This document shows, in pieces, positions 28,720-37,398 of a stretch of 64,000 nt of DNA. Every line of letters begins with the position of its first letter. The stretch's first letter is position 1. The notes below the pieces were generated by a model, which saw only the letters and a list, made by a program, of their open reading frames with translations, searched no databases and was not told the origin of the DNA. The DNA comes from Nocardioides conyzicola (GTDB taxonomy: Bacteria > Actinomycetota > Actinomycetes > Propionibacteriales > Nocardioidaceae): the NCBI RefSeq assembly GCF_039543825.1, contig NZ_BAABKM010000002.1, positions 1,830,133 through 1,894,132 on the forward strand. The letters run 5' to 3'. Made by a program: the position numbers and the translations under genes.

Positions 28720-29625
28720 TCAGCGCAGCATCAGCCAGCACGCAGCCGCGCACGCCGCGATCACGACGAGTGACGCGGCGGTGACGACCGTCGGCCACCG
28801 GGCGGTCGCGGGGCGGGGCGGGTCGCCGAGACGGTCCGGTACGACGGGCCAGGGACCGTCGTCGGGGACCTCGATGCGTCGCAGCCGCTCGAGCGCGGCC
28901 GCGGCCGTGGGCGGGCGGAGCTCGGGGTCGAGGTCGACCAGCGCCTCGAGCAGGGGACGCAGCGGCCCGTCGGGCACCATCGGCGCGCGCCCCGGCCGGG
29001 GTGGCCGTCCGGTGAGCAGCTGGATGGCGACCACGCCTGCGGCGTACAGGTCCTGGCGCGGGTCCGGCCCGGCGCCGGCCTCCTGCTCGGGCGCGAGGTA
29101 GCCGTCGGTGCCGACCACCGCCGGACCGCGGGTCAGCCGGACGTCCTCGACCGGCACCGCGACGCCGAAGTCGCCGAGCCGCAGGAACGGCGGGCCGTCG
29201 GAGGGCTCGAGGAGCAGGTTGGCGGGCTTCACGTCGCGGTGCACGACCCCGGCCGCGTGCACGGCGGCGAGCGCCTGGAGCAGCTGGTCGAGCAGCAGGG
29301 CGGCGTACGACGTCGGCAGCGGGCCGGTCTCCTGGAGCAGCTCGTCGAGCGAGCCACCGTGGACCAGGTCCATGCCGAACACGACCCGGTGGTCGTCGGC
29401 GGCCCAGCCGGACGGCGTGAGCACGTGCGGGTGCCGGATCCGGAGCGACTGCTCGCGGACGAAGCGCAGCAGGGTCGCGCTGTCGTGTGCGCCGAGCACC
29501 TTGGCCGCGACGAGGGTGCCGGACCGCAGGTCGCGGGCCCGCCAGACCGAGCCCATGCCGCCGGAGCCGACCTGGTCGAGCAGCACGTAGCGGCCGGCGA
29601 GCGGGGTGGTGGCGGGTGCGGGCAT
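28720..29625 (-). CDS. Hanks-type serine/threonine protein kinase, membrane anchored
   Basis: A 301-residue kinase. The glycine loop is GSGGMGSVW near residue 20, the ATP Lys is in LVAAKVL, the catalytic loop is VVHRDVKPANLLL and the magnesium motif is LGDFGVAV. It ends in one membrane helix (VVTAASLVVIAACAAACWLML) with no extracellular sensor, unlike PknB. TAGGAG lies 7 nt before the ATG. It is divergent from the rpsF block. Substrates cannot be deduced. Confidence 0.9.
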   Translation of the reverse strand: MPAPATTPLAGRYVLLDQVGSGGMGSVWRARDLRSGTLVAAKVLGAHDSATLLRFVREQSLRIRHPHVLTPSGWAADDHRVVFGMDLVHGGSLDELLQETGPLPTSYAALLLDQLLQALAAVHAAGVVHRDVKPANLLLEPSDGPPFLRLGDFGVAVPVEDVRLTRGPAVVGTDGYLAPEQEAGAGPDPRQDLYAAGVVAIQLLTGRPPRPGRAPMVPDGPLRPLLEALVDLDPELRPPTAAAALERLRRIEVPDDGPWPVVPDRLGDPPRPATARWPTVVTAASLVVIAACAAACWLMLR

Positions 29626-29738
29626 CGACCGGCTCCTACCCCGGCGTACGCCATTTATGGCCGGGGGTGCGGGCGCTGTTAGCCTTGGGCGTTCTCTGCG
29701 TCGACCATCCGGGTCGCGCGGGGACGAAGACGCATTGC

Positions 29739-29782
29739 CCTCCTGCCACGGAAAGTCCGTGGCCGCCCTAGCCCACAGGAGG
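29739..29782 (+). promoter_or_regulatory. rpsF leader: candidate S6:S18 autoregulatory RNA motif
   Basis: CCTCCTG (29739-29745) can pair with CAGGAGG (29776-29782), which includes the rpsF Shine-Dalgarno sequence. Inside, CCACGGA (29746-29752) pairs with TCCGTGG (29756-29762) over a 3-nt loop. The 3' side of the internal bulge begins CCG (29763-29765), directly after the inner stem. This is the architecture described for the S6:S18-binding rpsF leader, where CCG imitates the 16S rRNA site. Binding would hide the ribosome site. Confidence 0.65.
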
Positions 29783-29793
29783 TGGACAACGAC

Positions 29794-30084
29794 ATGCGTG
29801 CCTACGAAGTGATGGTCATCCTTGACCCGAGCATCGAAGAGCGGACCGTCGAAGGTTCGCTCGACAAGTACCTGAACGTGATCCGCAAGGACGGCGGCTC
29901 TGTCGAGTCCGTCGACGTGTGGGGACGCCGCCGGCTGGCCTACGAGGTCAAGAAGAACGCCGAAGGCATCTACGCCGTCATCACGTTGAACGCCGAGCCC
30001 GCGACGGTCAAGGAGTTCGACCGTCAGCTCACCCTCAACGAGTCGATCCTCCGCACGAAGGTCATGCGTCCCGACGCTCACTGA
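29794..30084 (+). CDS. rpsF: 30S ribosomal protein bS6
   Basis: A 96-residue ribosomal protein ([36 protein letters not shown]) that binds bS18 in the 30S platform. The ATG at 29794 is 11 nt after AGGAGG and matches the conserved start; an in-frame GTG upstream lies inside that ribosome site. It heads the rpsF-ssb-rpsR-rplI operon and has the structured leader before it. Confidence 0.96.
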   Translation: MRAYEVMVILDPSIEERTVEGSLDKYLNVIRKDGGSVESVDVWGRRRLAYEVKKNAEGIYAVITLNAEPATVKEFDRQLTLNESILRTKVMRPDAH

Positions 30085-30196
30085 CCCTCGGGACCTCGGT
30101 CCTGTGGACGACCACTTCCCTCTGTCGGCGCCAGCGGCGACGATGTCCGGACGTGGTCGGACGACTCTGATCAGAACCAACGCTTAGGGAGCATCC

Positions 30197-30754
30197 ATGG
30201 CAGGCGAGACCGTCATCACGGTGGTCGGCAACCTCGTCGACGACCCGGAGCTGCGCTTCACCCCCTCGGGTGCGGCCGTGGCCAACTTCCGGATCGCGTC
30301 GACGCCGCGCACCTTCGACCGCCAGACCAACGAGTGGAAGGACGGCGACGCGCTGTTCCTCTCCTGCTCGGTCTGGCGCCAGGCCGCGGAGAACGTCGCC
30401 GAGTCCCTGCAGCGCGGCATGCGTGTCGTCGTGCAGGGTCGCCTGAAGCAGCGCAGCTACGAGACCCGCGAGGGCGAGAAGCGCACTGTCGTGGAGCTCG
30501 AGGTCGACGAGGTCGGCCCGTCGCTGGCGTTCGCCACCGCGAAGGTCACCCGCGCCTCCCGTTCGGGCGGCGGGGGCGGCTACTCCAGTGGCGGCCAGGG
30601 CGGTGGGCAGGGCGGACAGTCCCGTCCGCAGTCCTCCGGCGGCAACGACCCGTGGGCCACCCCGGCACCCGCCCAGGGCGGTGGGGCTCCGGCCGCACCG
30701 GCCGGCGACCCGTGGGGTGCACCCGGCGTGGGCTCCGACGAGCCCCCGTTCTGA
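30197..30754 (+). CDS. ssb: Single-stranded DNA-binding protein
   Basis: A 185-residue SSB. Residues 1-110 are the OB fold ([41 protein letters not shown]). A Gly/Gln/Pro-rich linker follows, and the acidic tip DEPPF recruits replication and repair proteins. It is the second gene of the ribosomal operon, as in most bacteria. Confidence 0.96.
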   Translation: MAGETVITVVGNLVDDPELRFTPSGAAVANFRIASTPRTFDRQTNEWKDGDALFLSCSVWRQAAENVAESLQRGMRVVVQGRLKQRSYETREGEKRTVVELEVDEVGPSLAFATAKVTRASRSGGGGGYSSGGQGGGQGGQSRPQSSGGNDPWATPAPAQGGGAPAAPAGDPWGAPGVGSDEPPF

Positions 30755-30836
30755 TCCAGCACACCATCCCGTTCACCCTCAACCATTCCGGCGCAACCCA
30801 CTCGTGGGGCCGGGCTTCTAGAAAGGGAGCACCACA

Positions 30837-31073
30837 ATGGCCAAGGCAGTGATTCGCAAGCCCAAGAAGAAGGTTTGCCAGTTCTGCAAGGAGAAGGCGA
30901 CCGGCGTCGACTACAAGGACGCCACGCTCCTCCGCAAGTTCATCTCCGACCGCGGCAAGATCCGCGCGCGTCGGGTCACCGGCAACTGCGTCCAGCACCA
31001 GCGGGACGTCGCGATCGCGGTCAAGAACGCCCGCGAGGTCGCACTGCTGCCCTACACGTCCACCGGTCGCTGA
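30837..31073 (+). CDS. rpsR: 30S ribosomal protein bS18
   Basis: A 78-residue protein with [18 protein letters not shown] and [14 protein letters not shown]. Cys14, Cys17 and Cys50 make it a zinc-type (C+) bS18, unlike the zinc-free paralogs some actinobacteria express under zinc limitation. GGGAG precedes the ATG at 7 nt. Confidence 0.96.
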   Translation: MAKAVIRKPKKKVCQFCKEKATGVDYKDATLLRKFISDRGKIRARRVTGNCVQHQRDVAIAVKNAREVALLPYTSTGR

Positions 31074-31087
31074 GGGGAGCTGACGAC

Positions 31088-31534
31088 ATGAAGCTCATCC
31101 TGACCCAGGAAATCACCGGTCTCGGTGCCCCCGGCGACATCGTCGAGGTGAAGGACGGCTACGGCCGCAACTACCTCGTCCCCCGCGGCCTCGCGCTGCG
31201 GTGGACCCGCGGTGGCGAGAAGCAGATCGAGTCGATCAAGGCCGCTCGCTCCACGCGCGCCGTGCGCGACCTCGGCCACGCCGAGGAGATCAAGACCAAG
31301 CTCGAGGCCCAGCCCGTCAGCGTGAAGGTGCGCGCCGGTGCGGGTGGTCGTCTGTTCGGTGCGGTCACCGTCGGCGAGATCGCCGAGGCCCTCGCCGAGA
31401 CGTCCGGCGAGCCGGTCGACAAGCGCACGATCGTGGTGACCAACCCGATCAAGGCGCTGGGCAACCACGAGGTGGCCGTGAAGCTCCACGATGGCGTCTC
31501 CGCCACCGTCGAGCTGAACGTCATCCCGGCCTGA
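31088..31534 (+). CDS. rplI: 50S ribosomal protein bL9
   Basis: A 148-residue protein with the bL9 start [34 protein letters not shown] (given here as its recognisable blocks [15 protein letters not shown] and PRGLA), a long central helix and a C-terminal domain ([15 protein letters not shown]). It follows rpsR by 14 bp with GGGAG before the ATG, and the operon terminator lies just after its stop. Confidence 0.95.
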   Translation: MKLILTQEITGLGAPGDIVEVKDGYGRNYLVPRGLALRWTRGGEKQIESIKAARSTRAVRDLGHAEEIKTKLEAQPVSVKVRAGAGGRLFGAVTVGEIAEALAETSGEPVDKRTIVVTNPIKALGNHEVAVKLHDGVSATVELNVIPA

Positions 31535-31552
31535 CCCAGTCAGACCCTCATC

Positions 31553-31584
31553 AAGGGCCGCTCTCCTTCGGGAGGGCGGCCCTT
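31553..31584. terminator. Hairpin terminator between rplI and the MATE gene
   Basis: AAGGGCCGCTCTCC (31553-31566) pairs with GGAGGGCGGCCCTT (31571-31584) with a single G-T mismatch and a 4-nt TTCG loop. The AA/TT ends make it usable from both convergent sides: rplI on + and the MATE gene on -. Confidence 0.85.
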
Positions 31585-31607
31585 GCTGCGTGCTCGGCTG
31601 TCGCGGA

Positions 31608-32939
31608 TCAGGCGCCCGTCACCAGCCACGCGTCACCCTGGGCCCGGCGTACGAGCACCACGAGCCGGGCGCCCATGAAGACGGAGCAGAACGCGACCCA
31701 GATCGCGACCAGGCCGGCGGAGTACGCCGCCAGCAGCAGCGCCACCGGCGCATAGGCGACCAGGGTGACCAGGCCCGCGCGGGCGAGGTAGCGACCGTCG
31801 CCGGCGCCGATCAGCACCCCGTCGAGGACGAAGACGACGCCCGCGACCGGCTGGCCGAGCGCGACCACCAGCAGCACGGGGACCAGCAGGTCCGTGACCG
31901 CGTCGTCGCCGGTGAAGAGGTGCCCGACCCACGGGCTGACGGCGGCGATCAGCAGCCCGGTGACCACGCCGCTGACGGCACCCCACCGCACCATCCGCCG
32001 GGTCGTCTCCCGGGCACCGACCACGTCGCCGGCGCCGAGCAGGCGGCCGGTCAGCGCCTGCGCGGCGATCGCGATGGCGTCCAGGGTGAACGCGAGGAAC
32101 GTCCACAGCGTCATCGCCAGCTGGTGCGTGGCCAGGTCCACCTCCTGGTCGCGCGCGTCGACGGCCGCCAGCGTGACGGCGTACGTCGTGAGCACGATCG
32201 CCGCCCGCAGGGTCAGCGTCCGGACGACGAGCGGGACGCCGGCGCGACCGGCGGCGCGGATGCCGGGGAGGTCCGGGCGCAGGGAGGCGCCGTGGCGCCG
32301 CGCGGCCCGGACGACGACGGCGACGAACACGACCGCGCTCGCGACCTGTGCCAGGACGGAGCCGAGCGCCGAGCCCGCGATGCCGAGCCCGACGGGGTAG
32401 ACGAGCAGCAGGTTGAGCGCGATGTTGAGCGCGTTGCCGCCCACCGCGACGACCAGCGGGGTCCGGGTGTCCTGGAGCCCGCGCAGCACGCCGGTCGCGG
32501 CCAGCATGACCAGCAGCGGGACCGTGCCGAGGAAGGCGATCCGCAGGTACGTCGCCGCCGGGTCGGTCACCGAATCGGAGGCGCCGAAGAGGCGGACGAG
32601 CGGGCCGACGAGGACGACCCCGGCGACGGTGACGACCGTGCCGAGGCCGATCGCCAGCCAGATCCCGTCGACTCCCTGGGCCAGCGCGCCGCGCAGGTCG
32701 CCGGCCCCCAGGAAGCGGGCGACGCTGCCGGTGGTGCCGTACGCCAGGAAGACGCACAGGCCGATCACGGTCTGCAGCACGACGGCGGCGATGCCGAGAC
32801 CGGCGAGCTCCGGGGAGCCGAGGTGACCGACGATGGCGGCATCGGCGAGCAGGAACAGCGGCTCGGCGACCAGGGCCAGGAACGCCGGGACGGCCAGCCG
32901 CAGGATCTCGCGGTCACGGGTAGCGGCTCGACTAGTCAT
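31608..32939 (-). CDS. MATE family (DinF-like) multidrug exporter
   Basis: A 443-residue protein with about twelve hydrophobic helices in two homologous halves, starting REILRLAVPAFLALVAEPLFLLADAAIVGHLG, the DinF-subfamily opening. Transport is cation-coupled efflux of organic cations or drugs. Its position between rplI and dnaB is conserved in actinobacteria. The ATG at 32939 (MTSRAATRD) is chosen over one 12 nt upstream. Confidence 0.9.
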   Translation of the reverse strand: MTSRAATRDREILRLAVPAFLALVAEPLFLLADAAIVGHLGSPELAGLGIAAVVLQTVIGLCVFLAYGTTGSVARFLGAGDLRGALAQGVDGIWLAIGLGTVVTVAGVVLVGPLVRLFGASDSVTDPAATYLRIAFLGTVPLLVMLAATGVLRGLQDTRTPLVVAVGGNALNIALNLLLVYPVGLGIAGSALGSVLAQVASAVVFVAVVVRAARRHGASLRPDLPGIRAAGRAGVPLVVRTLTLRAAIVLTTYAVTLAAVDARDQEVDLATHQLAMTLWTFLAFTLDAIAIAAQALTGRLLGAGDVVGARETTRRMVRWGAVSGVVTGLLIAAVSPWVGHLFTGDDAVTDLLVPVLLVVALGQPVAGVVFVLDGVLIGAGDGRYLARAGLVTLVAYAPVALLLAAYSAGLVAIWVAFCSVFMGARLVVLVRRAQGDAWLVTGA

Positions 32940-33332
32940 CGTAAGAATCACCTACCCCTTCTGATCCCTACGGGACTAGTTCACAACACCTGTGGATGAA
33001 TTCGGGATAACCCGGTCCCGGACGCTATGTCGACTTATGGGCAGGTAACCGGAAGGTGTCCTGTCCATGAACCAAGATAGGTGCCCGACTATTTTGAGTG
33101 CACAGGTGTGTATGAACGTTTCCGCAGGTCAGACGCCATATATCCGGGATATCGGTCCGGTCCTCCACAGGCTGCTCCCCAGGTCGGTGCACACCCTCAG
33201 GCGTGTCGTCCACGAGGACTCCCAAGTTATCCCCAGGGCCTGTGGATAGCGGACTGTCGCTCGGGTGACGTGTCACCGTAGCGTCGCCCGCGGACGGGTC
33301 CGCACAGCAGTGTCGGAGACCCCATCTACTAT
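32940..33332. other. 393-bp intergenic region with DnaA-box-like 9-mers
   Basis: No convincing gene lies here. Three sites fit the relaxed actinobacterial DnaA box YYVTCCACA: 32991-32999 (complement strand), 33161-33169 and 33241-33249 (complement). Two more have one mismatch: 33206-33214 (TCGTCCACG) and 33227-33235 (TTATCCCCA). The stretch is clearly more AT-rich than its surroundings. DnaA may regulate dnaB from here or be titrated. Confidence 0.5.
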
Positions 33333-33346
33333 CGAACATATGTTCG
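33333..33346. promoter_or_regulatory. LexA (SOS) box-like palindrome before dnaB
   Basis: CGAACATATGTTCG is a perfect 14-bp palindrome containing GAAC-N4-GTTC, the core of the actinobacterial/Gram-positive LexA box. It ends 34 bp before the dnaB ATG, where it could overlap the promoter. Confidence 0.65.
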
Positions 33347-33380
33347 TCGTTGTCGTGTTCGAGGGGACTGAGGGCCACAG

Positions 33381-34799
33381 ATGAGCGTCGCCGAGCAGGA
33401 CTCCCGAGGGTTCTCGGATCCTCCCCTGGAGGACTGGGGGGACGGTCCCGCGCCGTACGCCCCCGGCGAGCGGCCCCAGCGGCCGGGAGACCGGACGCCG
33501 CCGCAGGACATGGCGGCCGAGCAGTCCGTGCTCGGGTCGATGCTGATCTCGAAGGACGCGATCGCCGACGTCACCGAGGTGATCCGCGCCGCTGACTTCT
33601 ACCGGCCCTCCCACGAGACCATCCACGACACGATCGTCGACCTCTACGGCCGCGGCGAGCCGGTCGACATGGTGACCGTCGCCGCCGAGCTCCAGCGCCG
33701 CGGCGAGCTCCAGCGGATCGGCGGCGCGCCGTACCTCCACACGCTCTCGGCCAACGTCCCGATCGCCGCCAACGCCGGCTACTACGCCGAGATCGTCCGC
33801 GAGAAGGCGATGCTCCGCAAGCTCGTCGACGCGGGCACCAAGATCGTGCAGATCGGGTACGCCGGCGAGGGGCAGGTGGACGACATCGTCGACCAGGCCC
33901 AGGCCGAGGTCTACAAGATCACCGACAAGCGCGCGACCGAGGACTTCGCCCCGCTCAGCGACATCATGGACGGCGTCCTCGACGAGATCGAGGCGATCTC
34001 CAACCGCGAGGCGGGCCTGTACGGCGTGCCCACCGGCTTCGCCGACCTCGACGACCTGACCAATGGCCTGCACTCCGGTCAGATGATCATCGTCGCGGCG
34101 CGCCCCGCCATGGGCAAGTCGACGCTGGCGCTGGACCTGTGCCGGGCGGCGTCGATCCACAACAACCTGACCAGCGTCTTCTTCAGCCTCGAGATGACGC
34201 GCTCCGAGATCACCATGCGCCTGCTGTCGGCCGAGGCGAAGGTGCCGCTCAACCACATCCGCAACGGCAACATGAACGACGACGACTGGGCCAAGCTGGC
34301 CCGCAAGATGGGCGAGATCTCGTCGGCGCCGATGTTCATCGACGACTCGCCCAACATGACGATGATGGAGATCCGGGCCAAGGCCCGCCGGCTCAAGCAG
34401 CGCCACGACCTCAAGCTGATCGTCATCGACTACATGCAGCTGATGTCGTCCGGCAAGAAGGTCGAGTCCCGCCAGCTCGAGGTCTCGGAGTTCTCCCGGC
34501 AGATCAAGCTGCTGGCCAAGGAGCTCGAGCTCCCGATCATCGCGCTCTCCCAGCTCAACCGTGGTCCCGAGCAGCGCGGCGACAAGCGCCCGATGATGAG
34601 CGACCTGCGTGAGTCGGGCTCGCTGGAGCAGGACGCCGACATGGTGATCCTGCTGCACCGCGACGACGTCTACGAGAAGGAGTCGACCCGTCCCGGCGAG
34701 GCCGACCTGATCGTCGCCAAGCACCGCAACGGCCCGACCCGCGACATCACCGTGGCCTTCCAGGGCCACTACTCACGCTTCGTCGACATGGCGCACTGA
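33381..34799 (+). CDS. dnaB: Replicative DNA helicase
   Basis: A 472-residue DnaB. The N-terminal domain begins after a 35-residue Pro-rich tail (PPQDMAAEQSVLGSMLISKDAIADV). The RecA-like C-terminal domain has Walker A ARPAMGKSTLALD, VFFSLEMTRSEITMRL, Walker B LIVIDYMQLMS and the SQLNRGPEQR block. No intein interrupts the Walker A region, unlike several mycobacterial DnaB proteins. A LexA-like box and DnaA-box-like sites lie upstream. Start ATG agrees with the conserved N-terminus. Confidence 0.95.
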   Translation: MSVAEQDSRGFSDPPLEDWGDGPAPYAPGERPQRPGDRTPPQDMAAEQSVLGSMLISKDAIADVTEVIRAADFYRPSHETIHDTIVDLYGRGEPVDMVTVAAELQRRGELQRIGGAPYLHTLSANVPIAANAGYYAEIVREKAMLRKLVDAGTKIVQIGYAGEGQVDDIVDQAQAEVYKITDKRATEDFAPLSDIMDGVLDEIEAISNREAGLYGVPTGFADLDDLTNGLHSGQMIIVAARPAMGKSTLALDLCRAASIHNNLTSVFFSLEMTRSEITMRLLSAEAKVPLNHIRNGNMNDDDWAKLARKMGEISSAPMFIDDSPNMTMMEIRAKARRLKQRHDLKLIVIDYMQLMSSGKKVESRQLEVSEFSRQIKLLAKELELPIIALSQLNRGPEQRGDKRPMMSDLRESGSLEQDADMVILLHRDDVYEKESTRPGEADLIVAKHRNGPTRDITVAFQGHYSRFVDMAH

Positions 34800-35109
34800 G
34801 CGGCGTGCCGGGATCACTCGACTCTGTCAGCACCGCGAGTGAAACTGTCAGTTACGGTTGGATTCTGTCATCTCACAGGCACGGCAGCCGACAGAGTACA
34901 GTCAGACCGTCCAGGTCACCTGCCGTAGCAGGAAGTCGGCCGGACGGCTCTCAATCTGTCCGTCCTTCTGTCGCGAGACGGCCTAGTCGTAGCGGTTGCT
35001 TCAATCTGAACGATAAGACGAATGCACTTGGGCAGAACCATTCGCCATGGTGGCGGCTTGCCTCGTCGCGAATCTCGAGTATGTGCGCGCCGACGCTGCG
35101 CGGGAAGAA
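34800..35109. other. Intergenic: element left end, no gene
   Basis: After the dnaB stop come 21 bp of flank, then the proposed left end with three TGTCA sites and two further CTGTC motifs near 34955 and 34968. No open frame here looks coding and no tRNA-like fold is visible. Confidence 0.5.
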
Positions 35110-35730
35110 TTAACATTCCGCGTTTGCGACATGGCCGAACATTGATCCGCTGTAGTTATCAGCAATCTCCAATCGGCGGGCGACCTTGGCGCGGTCGATC
35201 TCGGGAGACCGACGTCTGGTTGGTGGCGCGCCCTCATCGACAAGACACTCCCAAGTGTGGGACAACATTAGAGATCCCCAATCGATCCACCGTCGCTCGA
35301 ACCGGAGCCAGTCCTCGTTCGTTGATTCTGGATCCTTGAGCATCGGAACGAACCTCTTCGGAATCGTGTAAAGCTGCTGTTCCGCCAGCCCGCCGACAAT
35401 GCCGACGCCCAAAACCATGGTGTGCGAGATCAGGCCAAGCACGCGTTCCTGAAGGTCTTGCGCGGCCCTGAAGGACTCGCCGTCCGTTCCGCGAATCTCG
35501 CCGTTGTCACCGACCTCTCGCGAGGTCCACATTGCCCGAAGCGCGCGGCGGAGCGCGTCAGTCGTGCTAACCAACTCAACAAAAAGAGCTTCGAGTTGCT
35601 CGACGCGGGACGCAGACTGCTGTTGCGCGAAGTCTCGGGTGGAGTTCCAGCGGTGCGTTGCTTGCGTTAGACCGACTCCGCCAAGGGTTCCTCCAACGCC
35701 GACCAGAGCAACCACTATCCCGTTGTCCAT
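35110..35730 (-). CDS. Unknown protein with N-terminal membrane helix
   Basis: A 206-residue protein. Residues 4-24 (GIVVALVGVGGTLGGVGLTQ) form a membrane anchor with a short outside tail. The rest is soluble and largely helical (ASRVEQLEALFVELVSTTDALRRALRAM), rich in Arg, Trp and Glu. No enzyme motif is seen and I do not recognise the family. The ATG at 35730 has TAGAGT 8 nt upstream, a leaderless start. It is cargo of the proposed element and reads toward its left end. Confidence 0.65.
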   Translation of the reverse strand: MDNGIVVALVGVGGTLGGVGLTQATHRWNSTRDFAQQQSASRVEQLEALFVELVSTTDALRRALRAMWTSREVGDNGEIRGTDGESFRAAQDLQERVLGLISHTMVLGVGIVGGLAEQQLYTIPKRFVPMLKDPESTNEDWLRFERRWIDWGSLMLSHTWECLVDEGAPPTRRRSPEIDRAKVARRLEIADNYSGSMFGHVANAEC

Positions 35731-35738
35731 AGACACGG

Positions 35739-35744
35739 ACTCTA
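35739..35744 (-). promoter_or_regulatory. -10 hexamer TAGAGT, leaderless start in the element
   Basis: On the minus strand TAGAGT precedes the ATG at 35730 by 8 nt, showing the same start signal as core genes. Confidence 0.45.
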
Positions 35745-35794
35745 GGTGAGACAGTCCATCGGCCGTGCTCGTCGCGGCAACGGATCGTCATCGG

Positions 35795-36727
35795 TCACTC
35801 TGATTGGCCCCAAACCTTACGCAGCTCGGCTGGATCTGCGCCAGCCAGGAACTGCCGCCTGACCTCCTCCGCGTCCTCATCGGTCAGCCCCTCCGTTGGC
35901 AGCCCCATGGCCGCGAACACCTCCTGCGGGTGTCGCCGTAACGCGACGACGAGTTCGTCCGGTACGACGCCGAGCGGAAAGAACTGCGGTCGTAGATCGG
36001 GCCAGATTCTACGTATTGCACGGTGGCCAGTCATCGGCGGAGCGAAGACGTCACCCATCCCTTTCGGAGCCTGGGGCGGCACCACCTGCATCGCAAGCAC
36101 GACTGAAGACACCGCGAGGTACGCATAACCCCAGTTGTCCTGCGCGCTCGTAAGGTCAGGGGCACTGCCTTCGCCCATGAGAGACGAGTCGATACCCATC
36201 GCGACTTGCGCCCCGGACTCGTGGGAGTGGAAGAGCCATATCTGGCTCCGAGCGAGGGGCGCTGGTGACGACGCCATCGTTCGGTACTCGCCCTCGGTGA
36301 AGGGATTGTTATGGGGAGGCCGCAGGAGGGCGTAGCTCATCCATGACTTCGTTGCCCAGGTTGCAATCGTCCTCAGGTCATCCGCCCCTAGGCGAAGTGG
36401 ATGCTTGCCCTCCAAGATGAAAGGACCGAGGATCCCCTTGACCTGCTCCTCGAGCTGGCTCATCCAGCCGCTGTTGCAAGCCTCGCAGACGGGGACCTTC
36501 ACGTTCGGCAACCACGTTGCCATCGGTCCCAGCTGAGCGGGCTCGCTCTGGTATCTGCCGTCGACGTCACGCGTCGGCTTGAAGTAGTCGCGCTGTACCC
36601 GCTCGCCGTGGCTCTCGCTCAGCAGCTCAACCGCGCCAGGGGTGTCGTGCATCCACTGAGCCCATACGTGCTCGTCGGTACGAATCCCGTGATCGCCGCA
36701 GAACGGGCACGTCAGATACTTCGCCAC
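35795..36727 (-). CDS. HNH-like zinc-finger protein, possible endonuclease
   Basis: A 310-residue protein. The N-terminus has YLTCPFCGDHGIRTDEHVWAQWM and then VPVCEACNSGWMSQLEEQV: two CxxC pairs around an EH motif and CN, the layout of HNH-like treble-clef nucleases used in restriction and abortive-infection loci. The catalytic His would be in DEHVW. The C-terminal 220 residues are of unknown function. GTG at 36727 has GAGGAGG 6 nt upstream, and that ribosome site sits right after the stop of the upstream gene, so the two are coupled. Confidence 0.65.
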   Translation of the reverse strand: MAKYLTCPFCGDHGIRTDEHVWAQWMHDTPGAVELLSESHGERVQRDYFKPTRDVDGRYQSEPAQLGPMATWLPNVKVPVCEACNSGWMSQLEEQVKGILGPFILEGKHPLRLGADDLRTIATWATKSWMSYALLRPPHNNPFTEGEYRTMASSPAPLARSQIWLFHSHESGAQVAMGIDSSLMGEGSAPDLTSAQDNWGYAYLAVSSVVLAMQVVPPQAPKGMGDVFAPPMTGHRAIRRIWPDLRPQFFPLGVVPDELVVALRRHPQEVFAAMGLPTEGLTDEDAEEVRRQFLAGADPAELRKVWGQSE

Positions 36728-36738
36728 AAGCGTCCTCC

Positions 36739-37368
36739 TCACTGGTCGAGGCTCTTGAGTCTGTCGCTCGCGGTCGATGCTGTCCTGGGATTCGGCCGGC
36801 GTCGCCGTCGACTCCGAGCAGCGGTAGGGCGCGTTCCGGTCCAGCGGGCACCGGGGAGGTCGGGTATGACGACCTGGATCCCGCACACGGCAGCAGCCGA
36901 GATCGTCTGGTGCTCTGAGGCCGGCATCGAACACGCGGCAACGACGGTCGACTCGACGATGCGGGCCAACGCCTTCCCGTGTTTGAGGGTGCTCGGAGAG
37001 CCAGTCCCGTGCCAGCCGATGGTTGGCAAGAGAGCAGATTCGTGCGCAAGAGGGACGACACGACCCCACTGGCGGGACACATCCAGGATGATGGATGAAT
37101 GTGGATGCCGGAGGACCCAGATGACCTGATGCAAATGGTCGATGACATTGCGCAGAAGTTGAATTCCACGGACCGTCTCGTCGTCGGCTCCTTGGTGGAA
37201 CCGACCGTTTTTCGCGATCACGTAGTGGATCGACGGATGGTCATCGGTAGTGAAATTCAACGAACCGTGGGTTTCAGGTACAGCACAACCCATGCAAACA
37301 ATGCTCGTGGCGGAGTCGTTGTGTGCTTCCTGAGACCCGTCAATCATCGAGTCATTAGTGGACTTCAC
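36739..37368 (-). CDS. Unknown protein coupled to the HNH-like gene
   Basis: A frame of up to 209 residues whose TGA is followed at once by the ribosome site of the HNH-like gene. Natural-looking stretches include SIHYVIAKNGRFHQGADDETV, LLRNVIDHLHQVIWVLRH and TLKHGKALARIVESTVVAACSMPASEHQTISAAAVCGIQVVIPD. The C-terminal 40 residues are Arg/Pro-rich. No family is recognised. The start is uncertain (GTG at 37368 or a later ATG). Its third-position GC is higher than that of the opposing frame over 37099-37368, which is why I prefer this strand. Confidence 0.5.
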   Translation of the reverse strand: MKSTNDSMIDGSQEAHNDSATSIVCMGCAVPETHGSLNFTTDDHPSIHYVIAKNGRFHQGADDETVRGIQLLRNVIDHLHQVIWVLRHPHSSIILDVSRQWGRVVPLAHESALLPTIGWHGTGSPSTLKHGKALARIVESTVVAACSMPASEHQTISAAAVCGIQVVIPDLPGARWTGTRPTAARSRRRRRPNPRTASTASDRLKSLDQ

Positions 37369-37398
37369 GTCACCTCGGCAACTAGTCGCATCCTTCCG

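Noticed and set aside
32940..33332. Chromosomal origin oriC
   Set aside because: dnaA and dnaN are not adjacent and only three clean DnaA-box matches exist; oriC is expected outside the window.
33381..34799. Intein in dnaB
   Set aside because: The protein is of normal length and the Walker A region is uninterrupted.
34821..35109. CRISPR array suggested by the repeated CTGTCA motifs
   Set aside because: Repeats are only 5-6 bp with degenerate flanks and no conserved 24-40 bp unit; no cas gene is nearby.
37099..37398. N-terminal extension of the + strand membrane protein from the ATG at 37099
   Set aside because: It lies opposite a frame that is coupled to the HNH-like gene and has better codon use; a 270-bp divergent overlap is unlikely. 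Not fully excluded.
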